A DNA stretch of 64,000 nucleotides from Kocuria salsicia (GTDB lineage: Bacteria; Actinomycetota; Actinomycetes; Actinomycetales; Micrococcaceae): positions 62,001 to 126,000 of the forward strand of contig NZ_VELE01000001.1 in NCBI RefSeq assembly GCF_007681555.1. Direction: 5' to 3'. Of this stretch, positions 1 through 9,121 are shown one piece after another; position 1 is the first letter of the stretch; each line of letters opens with the position of its first letter. The notes under the pieces are model-generated. The model was not told the DNA's origin, made no database searches, and was given only the letters and a program-made list of their open reading frames with translations. Both the position numbers and the translations under genes were made by a program.

Positions 1-91
1 TGGTGCCGGCCTGTGGTGCACGACGCCGCCCGGGCCGTTCGGCACCTGACGGTTCCGTCTCCCAGACCGGGTCGATCGGCGTCGTCGGCCC

Positions 92-1330
92 TCAGCGGTC
101 CGCGTCGAGATCTGGGGAGGGCGTGCTGACCCGGCCGGTCTCGGCGAACTCCCGGTGCTGGCCGCGCGCTGTCTCCAGCATCGCGCGGAAGCGGGCCCGC
201 GACGTGATCAGCTCGTCCTTGTGCTTCTCCGAGATCCGGGGGAAGTGCGCGTGAGCCTCGGCGATCTGCCGCGCGAGGGCGTTGCGCTCCTCGGCCGGTG
301 CGCCCGCGGGCAGCGCCAGGTAGCGCTCCGTGAGGTCCTGGACGCGCTGGATGGTGCGCAGCGCCTGCCCCTTGGGACTGTAGAGGGACACCAGCACGGT
401 GATCACGAGCGCCGAGATGATCACGGCGAGAGACGCTCCGATGCCGATCTCGACCACGGGCACGTGGGCGCCGTCGTTGATGAAGGGCAGCGTGTTCTCG
501 TGCAGGGCGTGCAGGACGAGCTTCACACCGATGAACGCCAGGATGAGCGAGAGGCCCCACGACAGGTAGATGAGGCGGTCCAGCAGCCCGTCGATCAGGA
601 AGTACAGCTGGCGCAGGCCCATGAGCGAGAATGCCGTGGCCGTGAAGACGATGTAGGGCTCCTGCGTGAGCCCGAAGATCGCGGGGATCGAGTCGAGCGC
701 GAAGAGAATGTCCGTGCCGCCGATCGCGACCATGACCAGCAGCATGGGAGTCAGCGCGCGCTTGCCCTCGTGGACGGTGAAGAGCTTGTCGCCGTCGTAG
801 TAGTCCGTGGTGTGGAAGACCTTCCGGGCCAGGCGCACCACGATGTTGTTGGCGTCGTCCTCCTTGCCCTCGCTGATCTCCCCCTTGATGAGGTTGCCAG
901 CCGTGAGGATGAGAATCAGGCCGAAGAGGTAGAACACCCAGGAGAACGCGTTGATCGCCGCGGCGCCCACGAAGATGAACGCGGTGCGGGCAATGAGTGC
1001 GAAGACGATGCCGAAGAGCAGCACCTTCTGCTGGTCCGCGCGGGGCACGGCGAACGAGCCCATGATGATGAGGAACACGAAGAGGTTGTCCACGGACAAC
1101 GCCTTTTCCGTGATGTAGCCGCCGTAGTACTCGGCCATCAGGGTGGGGCCGTCCAGCCACAGGATCACGAGCCCGAAGAGCAGCGCGATCCCCACATAGA
1201 CAGCGGACCAGATGGCCGCTTCCCTGATGGTGGGTTCGTGCGCCTTGCGGACGTGGAAGACGAAGTCGTAGGCCAGCAGGCCGAGGATCAGGGCAATCGT
1301 GATGCCCCACTGGAGGGAGGTGATCTCCAC
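92..1330 (-). CDS. TerC/Alx-family integral membrane protein (copy 1)
   Basis: A 412-residue polytopic membrane protein of the TerC/Alx family, whose members are linked to manganese export or loading of exported metalloproteins and to tellurite resistance. Family-typical stretches are visible: SVDNLFVFLIIM near residue 70 and the repeat-related LFALDSIPAIFGLTQEPYIV around residue 205, where the acidic residues within membrane segments are thought to bind metal. The C-terminal 90 residues are charged and probably cytosolic. I place the start at a GTG because AAGGAG lies 7 bases before it and because the paralogue immediately upstream begins at the equivalent residue; an ATG 30 bases further upstream is less likely. 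It follows the second TerC gene on the same strand after a 200-base leader. Family assignment is firm; the transported ion is inference. Confidence 0.93.
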   Translation of the reverse strand: MEITSLQWGITIALILGLLAYDFVFHVRKAHEPTIREAAIWSAVYVGIALLFGLVILWLDGPTLMAEYYGGYITEKALSVDNLFVFLIIMGSFAVPRADQQKVLLFGIVFALIARTAFIFVGAAAINAFSWVFYLFGLILILTAGNLIKGEISEGKEDDANNIVVRLARKVFHTTDYYDGDKLFTVHEGKRALTPMLLVMVAIGGTDILFALDSIPAIFGLTQEPYIVFTATAFSLMGLRQLYFLIDGLLDRLIYLSWGLSLILAFIGVKLVLHALHENTLPFINDGAHVPVVEIGIGASLAVIISALVITVLVSLYSPKGQALRTIQRVQDLTERYLALPAGAPAEERNALARQIAEAHAHFPRISEKHKDELITSRARFRAMLETARGQHREFAETGRVSTPSPDLDADR

Positions 1331-1506
1331 AGGGAGTCTCCTTGCGGGTCGAGAAACCACACAAGTCTCTCCCCCACGCCCGTGATGTCCGGTGCAACGA
1401 CCGGAGTGCGCGGTTTGGCGTGGTCCGTGCCCGGCCCGACGATGGCGTCGGACGTACTGACGGACACGGAAGGTGAGGGATACTCCCTTGCTTGCCGTCG
1501 ATCATA
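1331..1506 (-). promoter_or_regulatory. Promoter and candidate structured leader (yybP-ykoY/Mn riboswitch-like) before TerC copy 1
   Basis: A TATGAT hexamer (1501-1506 on the minus strand) would start transcription near 1494. The next bases read GCAAGGGAGTATCCCTCA, followed by GTCAGTACG and a GTCCG/CGGAC-type pairing about 40 bases later. A GGGAGTA block at the very 5' end of a leader of about 160 bases before a TerC-family gene resembles the manganese-sensing yybP-ykoY class. The match is from memory of the motif and was not checked with a covariance model, so only the -10 and the long untranslated leader are solid. Confidence 0.4.
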
Positions 1507-1531
1507 CCGGAGCCGCCGGCCGGCCGCGGGG

Positions 1532-2752
1532 TCAGTTCCGCGCGCGACCCTTCGCGTCCGCGATGCGCTGCTCCCGCAGACCGTGAGCCCGCTCGAGGAG
1601 GTCGTGGTAGCGGGTCTCGGACTCGATGAGCTCGTCCCGGTACTTCTCCTTCACGTTCGGCAGCTGCGCACGGTACTTGTTCATCTTCCGGGCCGCCTTG
1701 GTGCGTTCCTCCACCGGAGCGCTCTCCGGGGTGTCGAGGTAGCGCTCGGCCCACAGCTGGGCCCCATTGATGATCCGCACGGCACGGCCCTTGGGGCTGT
1801 AGAGCGAAGCGAGGACGGTCAGCACCAGGACGCCGATGATGACGGCGAGCGAGAACCCGGTGCTCACCTCGACCACGTGCACGGGCTCACCCCCGTTGAT
1901 GAAGGACAGGGTGTTCTCGTGCAGCGCATGCAGGATGAGCTTCACGCCGATGAACCCGAGGATGAGCGCCAGGCCCCAGGAGAGGTAGATGAGGCGGTCC
2001 AGCAGCCCGTCGATCAGGAAGTACAGCTGGCGCAGGCCCATGAGCGAGAACGCGGTGGCCGTGAAGACGATGTAGGTCTCCTGGGTCAGCCCGAAGATCG
2101 CGGGGATCGAGTCGAGCGCAAACATGATGTCGGTGAGCCCGATCGCCACCATGACCAGGAGCATGGGGGTCATCATGCGTTTGCCGTCCACCTCGGTGAA
2201 CAGCTTGTCCCCGTCGTACTCGTCCGTGGTCTTCAGGAAACGCTTGGCCAGGCGCACCATGACGTTGTTGGCGCCGTCCTCCTCGTCCACGTCCGTGACC
2301 TCGCCCTTGACCAGGTTGCCTGCGGTGTAGATGAGAAAGATGCCGAACACGTAGAACAGCGCGGACCAGCGGTTGATGGCTGCCGCCCCCACGAAGATGA
2401 ACAGGGTCCGGGCGATCAGCGCCACCACGATCCCGAACAGCAGCACCTTCTGCTGGTCCGCCCGCGGCACCTTGAAGGACGCCATGATGATGAGGAACAC
2501 GAACAGGTTGTCCACGGACAGTGCCTGCTCCGTGATGAACCCGGCGTAGTACTCCGCCGCAAAGCCCGGCCCGTCCCAGATCAGCACGATCAGCCCGAAC
2601 AGCAGCGCGAGGGACACGTAGAGGCTCGTCCACAGCGCCGCTTCCTTGATGGTGGGCTCGTGCGGCTTGCGCGCGTGGAAGATGAAGTCGTAGGCGAGCA
2701 GGCCCAGGATCACCGCGATGGTGATCCCCCACTGCAGTCCGGAAATCTCCAC
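1532..2752 (-). CDS. TerC/Alx-family integral membrane protein (copy 2)
   Basis: A 406-residue paralogue of the gene that follows it. The two proteins share long identical runs, such as LTDIMFALDSIPAIFGLTQ against GTDILFALDSIPAIFGLTQ and YFLIDGLLDRLIYLSWGL, so they arose by tandem duplication. They differ mainly in the charged C-terminal tail and in a loop after the fifth or so membrane segment. The start is GTG with AAGGGG 6 bases before it. Like other TerC proteins it should sit in the cytoplasmic membrane and act in metal (probably manganese) homeostasis. It has its own short leader and a TACACT -10 hexamer, whereas copy 1 has a long structured leader, so the two copies may be regulated differently. 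Confidence 0.93.
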   Translation of the reverse strand: MEISGLQWGITIAVILGLLAYDFIFHARKPHEPTIKEAALWTSLYVSLALLFGLIVLIWDGPGFAAEYYAGFITEQALSVDNLFVFLIIMASFKVPRADQQKVLLFGIVVALIARTLFIFVGAAAINRWSALFYVFGIFLIYTAGNLVKGEVTDVDEEDGANNVMVRLAKRFLKTTDEYDGDKLFTEVDGKRMMTPMLLVMVAIGLTDIMFALDSIPAIFGLTQETYIVFTATAFSLMGLRQLYFLIDGLLDRLIYLSWGLALILGFIGVKLILHALHENTLSFINGGEPVHVVEVSTGFSLAVIIGVLVLTVLASLYSPKGRAVRIINGAQLWAERYLDTPESAPVEERTKAARKMNKYRAQLPNVKEKYRDELIESETRYHDLLERAHGLREQRIADAKGRARN

Positions 2753-2814
2753 GAGTACCCCTTAGACGAGAGCGTTGCTGGGAGCAGCCCGTGAACGGAC
2801 CACACAGATGTGGA

Positions 2815-2820
2815 AGTGTA
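2815..2820 (-). promoter_or_regulatory. Possible -10 element for TerC copy 2
   Basis: TACACT on the minus strand, about 62 bases before the GTG start, in the short gap between uvrB and this gene. No clear -35 is visible. It implies a leader of about 55 bases. Confidence 0.35.
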
Positions 2821-2857
2821 CCCGACCGCCGAGCCGCCAGGCACGGTTCAGGAGGGC

Positions 2858-5005
2858 TCAGGCGTGCCCGGCGTCCTTCATGCGGCGTAGCTCCTTCTTG
2901 AGGTCCGCGATCTCGTCCCTCAGCCGCCCGGCGAGCTCGAACTTCAGTTCCGCCGCGGCATTGCGCATCTGCTCGCTGAGCTCCTCGATGAGCTGCACCA
3001 GGTCCTCGGCCGGGGCCGCCGCGACACCGTCCCGCAGCAGCTTGGACTCCGCTGCCGCTGCCGCCTGGTCCCTGCCGGGGGCCCTGCCACGCGTACCGCC
3101 GTCTTTGCCCTTGACCGGCGCGGTGTGGTTGTTCGCGGCGGAGCGCTGGGCCAGCAGGGTCCGGGTGTCCTCGTCCTCTCGGGCCAGCTGATCCGTGATG
3201 TCCGCGATCTTCTTGCGCAGGGGTTGCGGGTCGATCCCGTGCTCTTTGTTGTACGCCACCTGGATCTCCCGGCGGCGGTTCGTCTCCTCGATCGCCACGT
3301 CCATGGAGCGCGTGATCTTGTCCGCGTACATGTGGACCTCGCCCGAGACGTTGCGGGCGGCTCGGCCGATCGTCTGGATCAGCGAGGTGGTGGAGCGCAG
3401 GAAGCCCTCCTTGTCCGCGTCGAGGATCGCCACCAGGGACACCTCCGGCAGGTCGAGGCCCTCGCGCAGCAGGTTGATGCCCACGAGGACGTCGTACGTG
3501 CCCATGCGCAGGTCCCGCAGCAGCTCCACGCGCTTGAGGGTGTCCACGTCCGAGTGCAGGTACTGCACGCGCACCCCGTGCTCCATGAGGTACTCGGTGA
3601 GGTCCTCGGCCATGCGCTTCGTCAGGGTGGTCACGAGCACACGCTCGTTGCGCTCCACCCGCAGCTCGATCTGCTCCAGGAGGTCGTCGATCTGGCCCTT
3701 GGTGGGCTTGACGATCACCTGCGGGTCCACCAGCCCGGTGGGGCGGATGATCTGCTCCACCACCGAGTCCACCTTGGACATTTCGTACGGGCCAGGTGTG
3801 GCGGACATGTACATGGTCTGCCCGATGCGCTCCAGGAACTCGTCCCACTTCAGGGGCCGGTTGTCCATGGCGGAGGGCAGCCGGAAGCCGTGCTCCACCA
3901 GTGTGCGCTTGCGGGACATGTCCCCCTCGTACATGCCGCCGATCTGAGGCACGGTCACGTGGGACTCGTCGATGATGAGCAGGAAGTCGTCCGGGAAGTA
4001 GTCCAGCAGACAGTGCGGGGCCGAGCCGCGGGGACGGCCGTCGATGTGCAGGGAGTAGTTCTCGATGCCGTTGCAGTAGCCCATCTGCTCCATCATCTCG
4101 AGGTCGTACTGCGTGCGCATGCGCAGTCGCTGTGCCTCGACGAGCTTGTTCTGTGACTCCAGCTCCTGCAGCCGCTCCTGGAGCTCCTTCTGGATGGACT
4201 CGATGGCCACCGCCATGCGCTCGGCGCCGGCCACGTAGTGCGAGGCGGGGAAGACGTACATCTCCTGCTCCTCGTTCACGATCTCGCCGGTGAGAGGGTG
4301 CAGCGTGTAGATGGCCTCGATCTCGTCCCCGAAGAACTCGATGCGCAGCGCCATCTCCTCGTACATGGGGATGATCTCCACGGTGTCCCCGCGCACGCGG
4401 AACGTGCCGCGGTGGAAGTCCATGTCGTTGCGCACGTACTGCATGTTGACGAACTGGCGCAGCAGGGCGTCCCGGTCCATCTCCTGGCCCACGGCCAGGG
4501 TGACCATCTGCTTGACGTACTCCTCCGGCGTGCCAAGGCCGTAGATGCACGAGACGGTGGAGACCACCACGGTGTCCCGGCGGGTGAGCAGGGAGTTCGT
4601 GGCGGAGTGGCGCAGCCGTTCGACCTCCTCGTTGACGGAGGAGTCCTTCTCGATGAAGGTGTCCGTCTGCGGGACGTAGGCCTCCGGCTGGTAGTAGTCG
4701 TAGTAGGAGACGAAGTACTCGACGGCGTTGTTGGGCAGCAGCTCCCGCAGCTCGTTCGCGAGCTGCGCGGCGAGCGTCTTGTTCTGCACGAGCAGCAGTG
4801 TGGGCCGCTGCACGGCCTCGATCAGCCACGCGGCGGTGGCGGACTTGCCCGTTCCCGTGGCGCCCATGAGCACCACGTCCTTCTCACCGCCCTGGATGCG
4901 TTCGGCGAGCTCGGCGATGGCCTTGGGCTGGTCACCGGCGGGCTGGAACTCGGAGACGACCTCGAAGGGGGCGACCACGCGGTTGATCTTCTGGGCGAGC
5001 GACAT
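2858..5005 (-). CDS. uvrB: Excinuclease ABC subunit B
   Basis: UvrB (715 residues, normal length) is the DNA-damage verification helicase of nucleotide excision repair; it acts with UvrA and UvrC in the cytoplasm. Visible elements: Walker A GATGTGKS at residues 48-55; the damage-probing beta-hairpin [12 protein letters not shown] at 101-112; the DESH helicase motif and QTIGRAARN in the second RecA-like domain; and a C-terminal UVR helix pair in the last 45 residues (UvrC-binding) after a low-complexity Ala-rich linker. The start codon has no Shine-Dalgarno sequence but sits 6 bases after a TACCCT -10 hexamer, suggesting a leaderless mRNA. It follows coaE on the same strand after 89 bases, a common actinobacterial neighbourhood. 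I see no LexA-type palindrome before it. Confidence 0.98.
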   Translation of the reverse strand: MSLAQKINRVVAPFEVVSEFQPAGDQPKAIAELAERIQGGEKDVVLMGATGTGKSATAAWLIEAVQRPTLLLVQNKTLAAQLANELRELLPNNAVEYFVSYYDYYQPEAYVPQTDTFIEKDSSVNEEVERLRHSATNSLLTRRDTVVVSTVSCIYGLGTPEEYVKQMVTLAVGQEMDRDALLRQFVNMQYVRNDMDFHRGTFRVRGDTVEIIPMYEEMALRIEFFGDEIEAIYTLHPLTGEIVNEEQEMYVFPASHYVAGAERMAVAIESIQKELQERLQELESQNKLVEAQRLRMRTQYDLEMMEQMGYCNGIENYSLHIDGRPRGSAPHCLLDYFPDDFLLIIDESHVTVPQIGGMYEGDMSRKRTLVEHGFRLPSAMDNRPLKWDEFLERIGQTMYMSATPGPYEMSKVDSVVEQIIRPTGLVDPQVIVKPTKGQIDDLLEQIELRVERNERVLVTTLTKRMAEDLTEYLMEHGVRVQYLHSDVDTLKRVELLRDLRMGTYDVLVGINLLREGLDLPEVSLVAILDADKEGFLRSTTSLIQTIGRAARNVSGEVHMYADKITRSMDVAIEETNRRREIQVAYNKEHGIDPQPLRKKIADITDQLAREDEDTRTLLAQRSAANNHTAPVKGKDGGTRGRAPGRDQAAAAAESKLLRDGVAAAPAEDLVQLIEELSEQMRNAAAELKFELAGRLRDEIADLKKELRRMKDAGHA

Positions 5006-5011
5006 GGCATC

Positions 5012-5017
5012 AGGGTA
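5012..5017 (-). promoter_or_regulatory. -10 element, leaderless start of uvrB
   Basis: TACCCT on the minus strand followed by exactly 6 bases and then the uvrB ATG. With a usual -10 to start-site distance, the A of the ATG would be the first or nearly first transcribed base. There is no Shine-Dalgarno sequence between. Confidence 0.55.
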
Positions 5018-5094
5018 CGCGCAGGCTCAGACACGACGACGCCCGCGCACCGCCGCGGGCCCCGCGGGTTCCGGCGCCTTCCCAGGACCCGGTC

Positions 5095-5718
5095 TCAGGC
5101 CGCCTCCCGGTTCCACCACTCGTCCACCTGCGCCTCCAGCTCCGCGATGCTGCCGGTATTCTCGAGCACGGTGGTGGCCACCGCCCGCCGGTCCTCGTCC
5201 TTGGCCTGGGCGGCGATCCGGCGTCGGGCGTCCTGCTCGGCCATTCCCCGGTCCTCGACCATGCGCCGAACGCGCTCGGCCTCCGGCGCCTCGACCACGA
5301 GCACACGGTCCATCTGCTCGTGCTGGCCGGTCTCCACGAGCAGGGGGATGTCGTGGACCACCACCCCTCCCGGTGGCACGTCGGCGAGCAGCCGTGACGT
5401 GCGCGCACGCACGAGCGGGTGCATGATCCCGTTGAGCGCCTCGAGCTGAGCCGGGTCCCCGAAGACGATCCTGGCCAGCGCCGCGCGGTCCAGGGCGCCG
5501 TCGTCGCGCACCACGGCCGGACCGAAGTGCTCGAGAACCGCCTCGTAACCCACCGCGCCGGGTTCCTGCAGCTCGCGGGCGATCGCGTCCGCGTCCACGA
5601 CGAGCGCGCCGTGCTCCGCAAGCCGGCGCGAGACCGTGGACTTCCCGGAGGCGATCCCCCCGGTCAGCCCCACGCGCAGCACGTCAGCGCGATCCGGTCT
5701 GGTGAACAGTTCCTTCAT
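5095..5718 (-). CDS. coaE: Dephospho-CoA kinase
   Basis: CoaE (207 residues) phosphorylates dephospho-CoA at the 3'-hydroxyl, the last step of coenzyme A synthesis. The P-loop GGIASGKS is at residues 20-27, the DAD substrate/metal motif at 42-44, and the HPLVR and VVHDIPLLVE segments of the family follow. Unlike mycobacterial CoaE it has no C-terminal UPF0157 domain. The chosen ATG overlaps the end of the upstream BCCT-fusion gene by 35 bases, so the two are co-transcribed and probably translationally coupled. A start a few codons later cannot be excluded. The overlap is notable because the upstream protein ends in a degenerate copy of this same fold. Confidence 0.96.
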   Translation of the reverse strand: MKELFTRPDRADVLRVGLTGGIASGKSTVSRRLAEHGALVVDADAIARELQEPGAVGYEAVLEHFGPAVVRDDGALDRAALARIVFGDPAQLEALNGIMHPLVRARTSRLLADVPPGGVVVHDIPLLVETGQHEQMDRVLVVEAPEAERVRRMVEDRGMAEQDARRRIAAQAKDEDRRAVATTVLENTGSIAELEAQVDEWWNREAA

Positions 5719-8182
5719 GGTCGTGGCCTTCTTCCGTGCTCTCGTGGTCCAGGACGGGCTGGATCTGATCCTGCCAGATCTCGCGCACCTGCTCCCGGAC
5801 GCGCTCGACGTCCCTGTCGTTGACGATCATGCGGTCGGCGACGTCGCGGGTCTCCCCGTCCGACGGGGCCTGGTCGACGAGGTCCCACGCGACGTCGGCC
5901 GCCACGCCCTCCGTGCGGCGCAGCCGTTGCACGCGCTCCTCAACGGGCGCCTCCACGGCGACCACGAGGTCGAAGCGGTCCCGCTGCTCCGCCTCCAGGG
6001 GATCCCTGACCACCTGGACCATGACGCGATCGGTACCCGCCTCACGCGCCCGACGCCGCGCGCTCTCGCGCATCTCGGGCATGAGCAGCTCATGGGCCCT
6101 GGCTCGCGCGGTCTCGTTGCGGGCCATGAGCTCGTCAAGCGCGACGGCGACGTCCGCCGCGGGGGTGTCTGCCGCCGTGGGCAGCTGCTCCCCGAAGATC
6201 CGCTCGACCTCCGCGCGCGTGCCGGACCCTGGTTCCAGCAGCTCCTGCCACATCTGGGCACTGTCCAGGACCACAGCGCCGAGCTCCTCGAAAGCCCGGG
6301 CCGCGGTCCGCTTGCCCGACGACGCGCCCCCCGTGAGCGCCAGTTGGTAGACCGGGCGCCCCTCCCGCTCACGCTGCCAGTGCCACGTGCGCGGCTGGTG
6401 GGTGTCGTGCTCGGGTTCCGTGCCCACCTCGTACTCAGGGCGGATCACGTAGTCCGAGACGGCCGTGCCGTCCTCCTGCGCGCGGCGGTGGTACTCCTCG
6501 GCCGGCAGCACGCGCTTCCACTGCCGTGTGCGCATGGGCCGTGCCGTTCCCGCGTCCTGGCGCAGCGCCTGCAGGAGCATGACCGCCTGGAGCACCTCGA
6601 GCAGCATCACGGGAGCGCCGATCACGATGATGACCTCCTGCAGCGCGTTGAGCCCGTTCTCCCCCGACGTCGCAATGATCGCCGTGCAGACGGCACCCAC
6701 CGCGAGCGTCCAGAAGATCCGCTGCCGCCGGGGCCCCTCGTCCTCGTGGCCGTTGGCCATAGCATCCATCACCAGGGCACCGGAGTCGATGGAGGTGATG
6801 AAGAAGATGGTGATCACGATCAGCGCCACGAACGCGGTCACCGCGAACCACGGCATGGTCTGCAGGAACTGGAACAGAGCTGCCTCCGGATTGCCCTGTG
6901 TGACGATGGTCTCCGTGAGCGTTGCCCGCGTCTCGGGGGCGCGGTCGATCCGGATGGCGTTGTAGCCGTAGATCGCCATCCACACGACCACGAACGCCGA
7001 GGGCACTCCAAGCACCCCCACCACGAACTCTCGGATGGTGCGCCCGCGGGAGATCTTGGCGACGAACATGCCGACGAAAGGCGCCCAGGTGACGGTCCAG
7101 GCCCAGTAGAACACTGTCCAGTCCCCGGACCACGTGCCACCCCCGTAGGTGTCGTTGAACAACGCGAGGGTGGGCAGCTGCTGCGCGTAACCACCCACTG
7201 ACTCCACGATCGCGCGCATCGTGTCCATGGACGCGCCCGCCATGAGCACAAAGAGCAGCAGGGCCACGGCCAGCACGATGTTCGCGTAGGACAGCCGCTT
7301 GACGCCCTTCTCCATGCCCGCGAGCACGGATGCCAGGCCCACCGCCGTGATCACGGCGATGATCGCCGCCTGGATCCACCCGGCCATGGGGATCCCGTAC
7401 ACGTACGTGAGCCCGCTGTTGATCTGCAGTGCACCCAGGCCCACGGAGACGGCCAGGCCGAACACCGTGGCCACGATGGAGAGGATGTCGATCGCCTTTC
7501 CCCACGGCCCGTGGATCCCGTCCCCGAGCAGGGGGTGGAAGGCGGAGGAGACCCGCGGCGGCAGCTTGCGCTTGTACGTGAAGTACCCGAACGCCAGGCC
7601 GGGCACCGCGAGGATCGCCCACATGTGCACGCCGAAGTGGAAGTTCGCGATGTTCAGCGCCTCCACCGCAGCGCGGTCGGACTCCGGTTCCGTCCCGTAC
7701 ATGGGCGGGTTCGCGTAGTGGGTGATGGGCTCGGCCACGCCCCAGAACATCAGCACGGCACCCACGCCGGCCGCGAAGAGCATTCCGAACCAGGTGAGGC
7801 CCGAGTACGTGGGTTGGGAATCGTCGTCGCCGATCTTCACGCGGCCGTAGCGGCTCACTGCCAGGCCCACCGCGAAGATGACCAGCGCCGTCACGCTGAA
7901 CGTGTAGAACCACCCGGTGCGGTAGCGCAGCACGTGGGCGATGCTCCCGAAGATGCCCTGCACCGGGCCCGGGAAGAGCCCCATGGCGGCGGTGAACACC
8001 ACGATGAGCGCCGCGGAGACGAAGAAGATCGAGGGCGTGGTGCGCAGCCCGAGTCGGTCGTGGAGTCGGTGGAGCACGGAGGGGCCCTTCGGCTGGGGGA
8101 TGGGGTCGGACGGCCCGGTCCCGCGACCGGCCGCACCCACTGTAGCGGCCGACGACGCCGCGGTCGGCGCGGTGCCCAGCAC
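5684..8182 (-). CDS. BCCT-family transporter fused to a degenerate CoaE-like P-loop domain
   Basis: One uninterrupted 832-residue frame. Residues about 40-550 are a complete betaine/carnitine/choline (BCCT) transporter: hydrophobic core, the Trp-rich signature WTVFYWAWTVTWAPF followed by GMFVAKISRGRTIREF, and the usual loop after it. The substrate is probably a quaternary-ammonium osmoprotectant. A charged linker (about 550-612) leads to a domain of about 200 residues that aligns along its length with the neighbouring CoaE: LALTGGASSGKRT near residue 614, LGAVVLDSAQMWQELLEPG, then VVAVEAPVEERVQRLRR. Key kinase residues are altered: the P-loop Ser/Thr is Arg, the second Asp of the DAD motif is Ala, and the HP and DIPLL motifs are lost. 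It is therefore likely a non-catalytic or nucleotide-sensing tail. The GTG start leaves an N-terminal Ala/Pro-rich cytosolic segment. Confidence 0.92.
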   Translation of the reverse strand: MLGTAPTAASSAATVGAAGRGTGPSDPIPQPKGPSVLHRLHDRLGLRTTPSIFFVSAALIVVFTAAMGLFPGPVQGIFGSIAHVLRYRTGWFYTFSVTALVIFAVGLAVSRYGRVKIGDDDSQPTYSGLTWFGMLFAAGVGAVLMFWGVAEPITHYANPPMYGTEPESDRAAVEALNIANFHFGVHMWAILAVPGLAFGYFTYKRKLPPRVSSAFHPLLGDGIHGPWGKAIDILSIVATVFGLAVSVGLGALQINSGLTYVYGIPMAGWIQAAIIAVITAVGLASVLAGMEKGVKRLSYANIVLAVALLLFVLMAGASMDTMRAIVESVGGYAQQLPTLALFNDTYGGGTWSGDWTVFYWAWTVTWAPFVGMFVAKISRGRTIREFVVGVLGVPSAFVVVWMAIYGYNAIRIDRAPETRATLTETIVTQGNPEAALFQFLQTMPWFAVTAFVALIVITIFFITSIDSGALVMDAMANGHEDEGPRRQRIFWTLAVGAVCTAIIATSGENGLNALQEVIIVIGAPVMLLEVLQAVMLLQALRQDAGTARPMRTRQWKRVLPAEEYHRRAQEDGTAVSDYVIRPEYEVGTEPEHDTHQPRTWHWQREREGRPVYQLALTGGASSGKRTAARAFEELGAVVLDSAQMWQELLEPGSGTRAEVERIFGEQLPTAADTPAADVAVALDELMARNETARARAHELLMPEMRESARRRAREAGTDRVMVQVVRDPLEAEQRDRFDLVVAVEAPVEERVQRLRRTEGVAADVAWDLVDQAPSDGETRDVADRMIVNDRDVERVREQVREIWQDQIQPVLDHESTEEGHDHEGTVHQTGSR

Positions 8183-8189
8183 CCGTCCC

Positions 8190-8195
8190 TACACT
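8190..8195 (+). promoter_or_regulatory. -10 element, leaderless start of yigZ
   Basis: TACACT followed by 6 bases and a GTG that opens the yigZ frame. It lies in the 19-base gap between two divergent genes, so the start regions of the two transcripts must overlap. Confidence 0.55.
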
Positions 8196-8201
8196 GGGAG
8201 C

Positions 8202-8924
8202 GTGTCCCCCGAACTCTTCGCCGAACCTGCCGCCGCCCCGCGCGTGTCGTACACCGTGCCCCGGGCGGGAACCGTCCACTCGGCGGAGCTGGAGATCAAG
8301 AAGTCGCGCTTCCTGGCCCTGCTCACCCGCGTGGACACCGAGGACGAGGCCCGGCAGTTCATCGCACGCACCGCCTCCGAGCACCGCGACGCGCGCCACC
8401 ACTGCTCCGCGTTCCTGGTCGGCCCCCACCGTGAGATCGGCCGCTCCTCCGACGACGGCGAACCGGCCGGCACCGCGGGCGTGCCAATTCTGCAGGCGCT
8501 GTCCTCCCACCTCACGGCGAAGCAGCGCGAGGCGGACGGGGCCGGTGACCTCTCGGACGTGTGCGCCGTCGTCGTCCGCTGGTTCGGCGGGATCAAGCTC
8601 GGGGCGGGAGGCCTGGTGCGCGCGTACTCCGGCGCCGTCACTGCCGCGCTCCAGGACGCACCCCTCATACGGCGCGTCCGCTGCCGCGAACTCTCCCTGC
8701 CCGTGCCGCACGCGGACGCCGGGCGCGTGGAGGCCGAGATCCGGGCGCGCGACCTCGTCGTGCAGCCCACCAGCTACGGGTCCGAGCACGCGATCCTCCA
8801 CGTCCTCGTGCCGGACACACCCTCCGAGCTCGACGCCGCCCGGGCCGTCCTCGCCACCGTCACCTCGGGACACGGGGAGCCCGTGACCGGGGAACCCACG
8901 TGGCAGGACGTCCCTGCTCTCTGA
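8202..8924 (+). CDS. yigZ: YigZ/IMPACT-family protein
   Basis: A 240-residue UPF0029 (IMPACT N-terminal) protein, the family of E. coli YigZ and eukaryotic IMPACT, proposed to act in translation-linked stress control. The signature is present: KKSRFLALLTRV near residue 31, DDGEPAGTAGVPIL near residue 85, then VVVRWFGGIKLGAGGLVRAY. A C-terminal ferredoxin-like segment (DUF1949 type) follows. The GTG start was chosen because it lies 6 bases after a TACACT hexamer and 19 bases after the divergent BCCT start; the next in-frame GTG (14 codons on) lacks a ribosome binding site. Biochemical function in bacteria is unsettled. Confidence 0.9.
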   Translation: MSPELFAEPAAAPRVSYTVPRAGTVHSAELEIKKSRFLALLTRVDTEDEARQFIARTASEHRDARHHCSAFLVGPHREIGRSSDDGEPAGTAGVPILQALSSHLTAKQREADGAGDLSDVCAVVVRWFGGIKLGAGGLVRAYSGAVTAALQDAPLIRRVRCRELSLPVPHADAGRVEAEIRARDLVVQPTSYGSEHAILHVLVPDTPSELDAARAVLATVTSGHGEPVTGEPTWQDVPAL

Positions 8925-9002
8925 CGCACCCGTTCTTTCGGGCACGTGCCCTCACACCGGCCCCTGCCCGCAGAGCCGCCGCCGCGGTCGAACGGGTCCT
9001 GT

Positions 9003-9046
9003 CTGCCCCCGCTCTCCCACCGTGCTGCCCCCGCTCTCCCACCGTG
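9003..9046. repeat. Two tandem copies of a 22-base repeat
   Basis: Two perfect 22-base units back to back, and the first bases of a third, in the non-coding gap between yigZ and rpsA. A length-variable tandem repeat of no obvious function. Confidence 0.75.
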
Positions 9047-9121
9047 CTGCCCGCACGACGTGGCGCGGCAACGGCCCCGCGCAGGAAAGACACCCCGGAC
9101 ACCTGAGACACCCCGGAAACG

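Noticed and set aside
155-2794. An 879-codon open frame on the plus strand opposite the TerC genes
   Set aside because: It lies antisense to two well-supported membrane proteins, is extremely rich in Asp, Arg, Gln and His, and has no family features. Such frames are common in GC-rich DNA.
1887-4829. A 980-codon minus-strand frame across uvrB and TerC copy 2
   Set aside because: A shifted shadow of uvrB, with Arg/Pro/Gly/Ala-rich composition and no recognisable motif.
5684-6440. The CoaE-like tail of the BCCT protein as a separate gene or a frameshift artefact
   Set aside because: The frame is continuous through a hydrophilic linker, with no start codon plus ribosome binding site at the domain border and no frame change.
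5636-7201. A 521-codon plus-strand frame opposite coaE and the BCCT fusion
   Set aside because: Antisense to strongly supported genes, with His/Arg/Leu-rich shadow composition.
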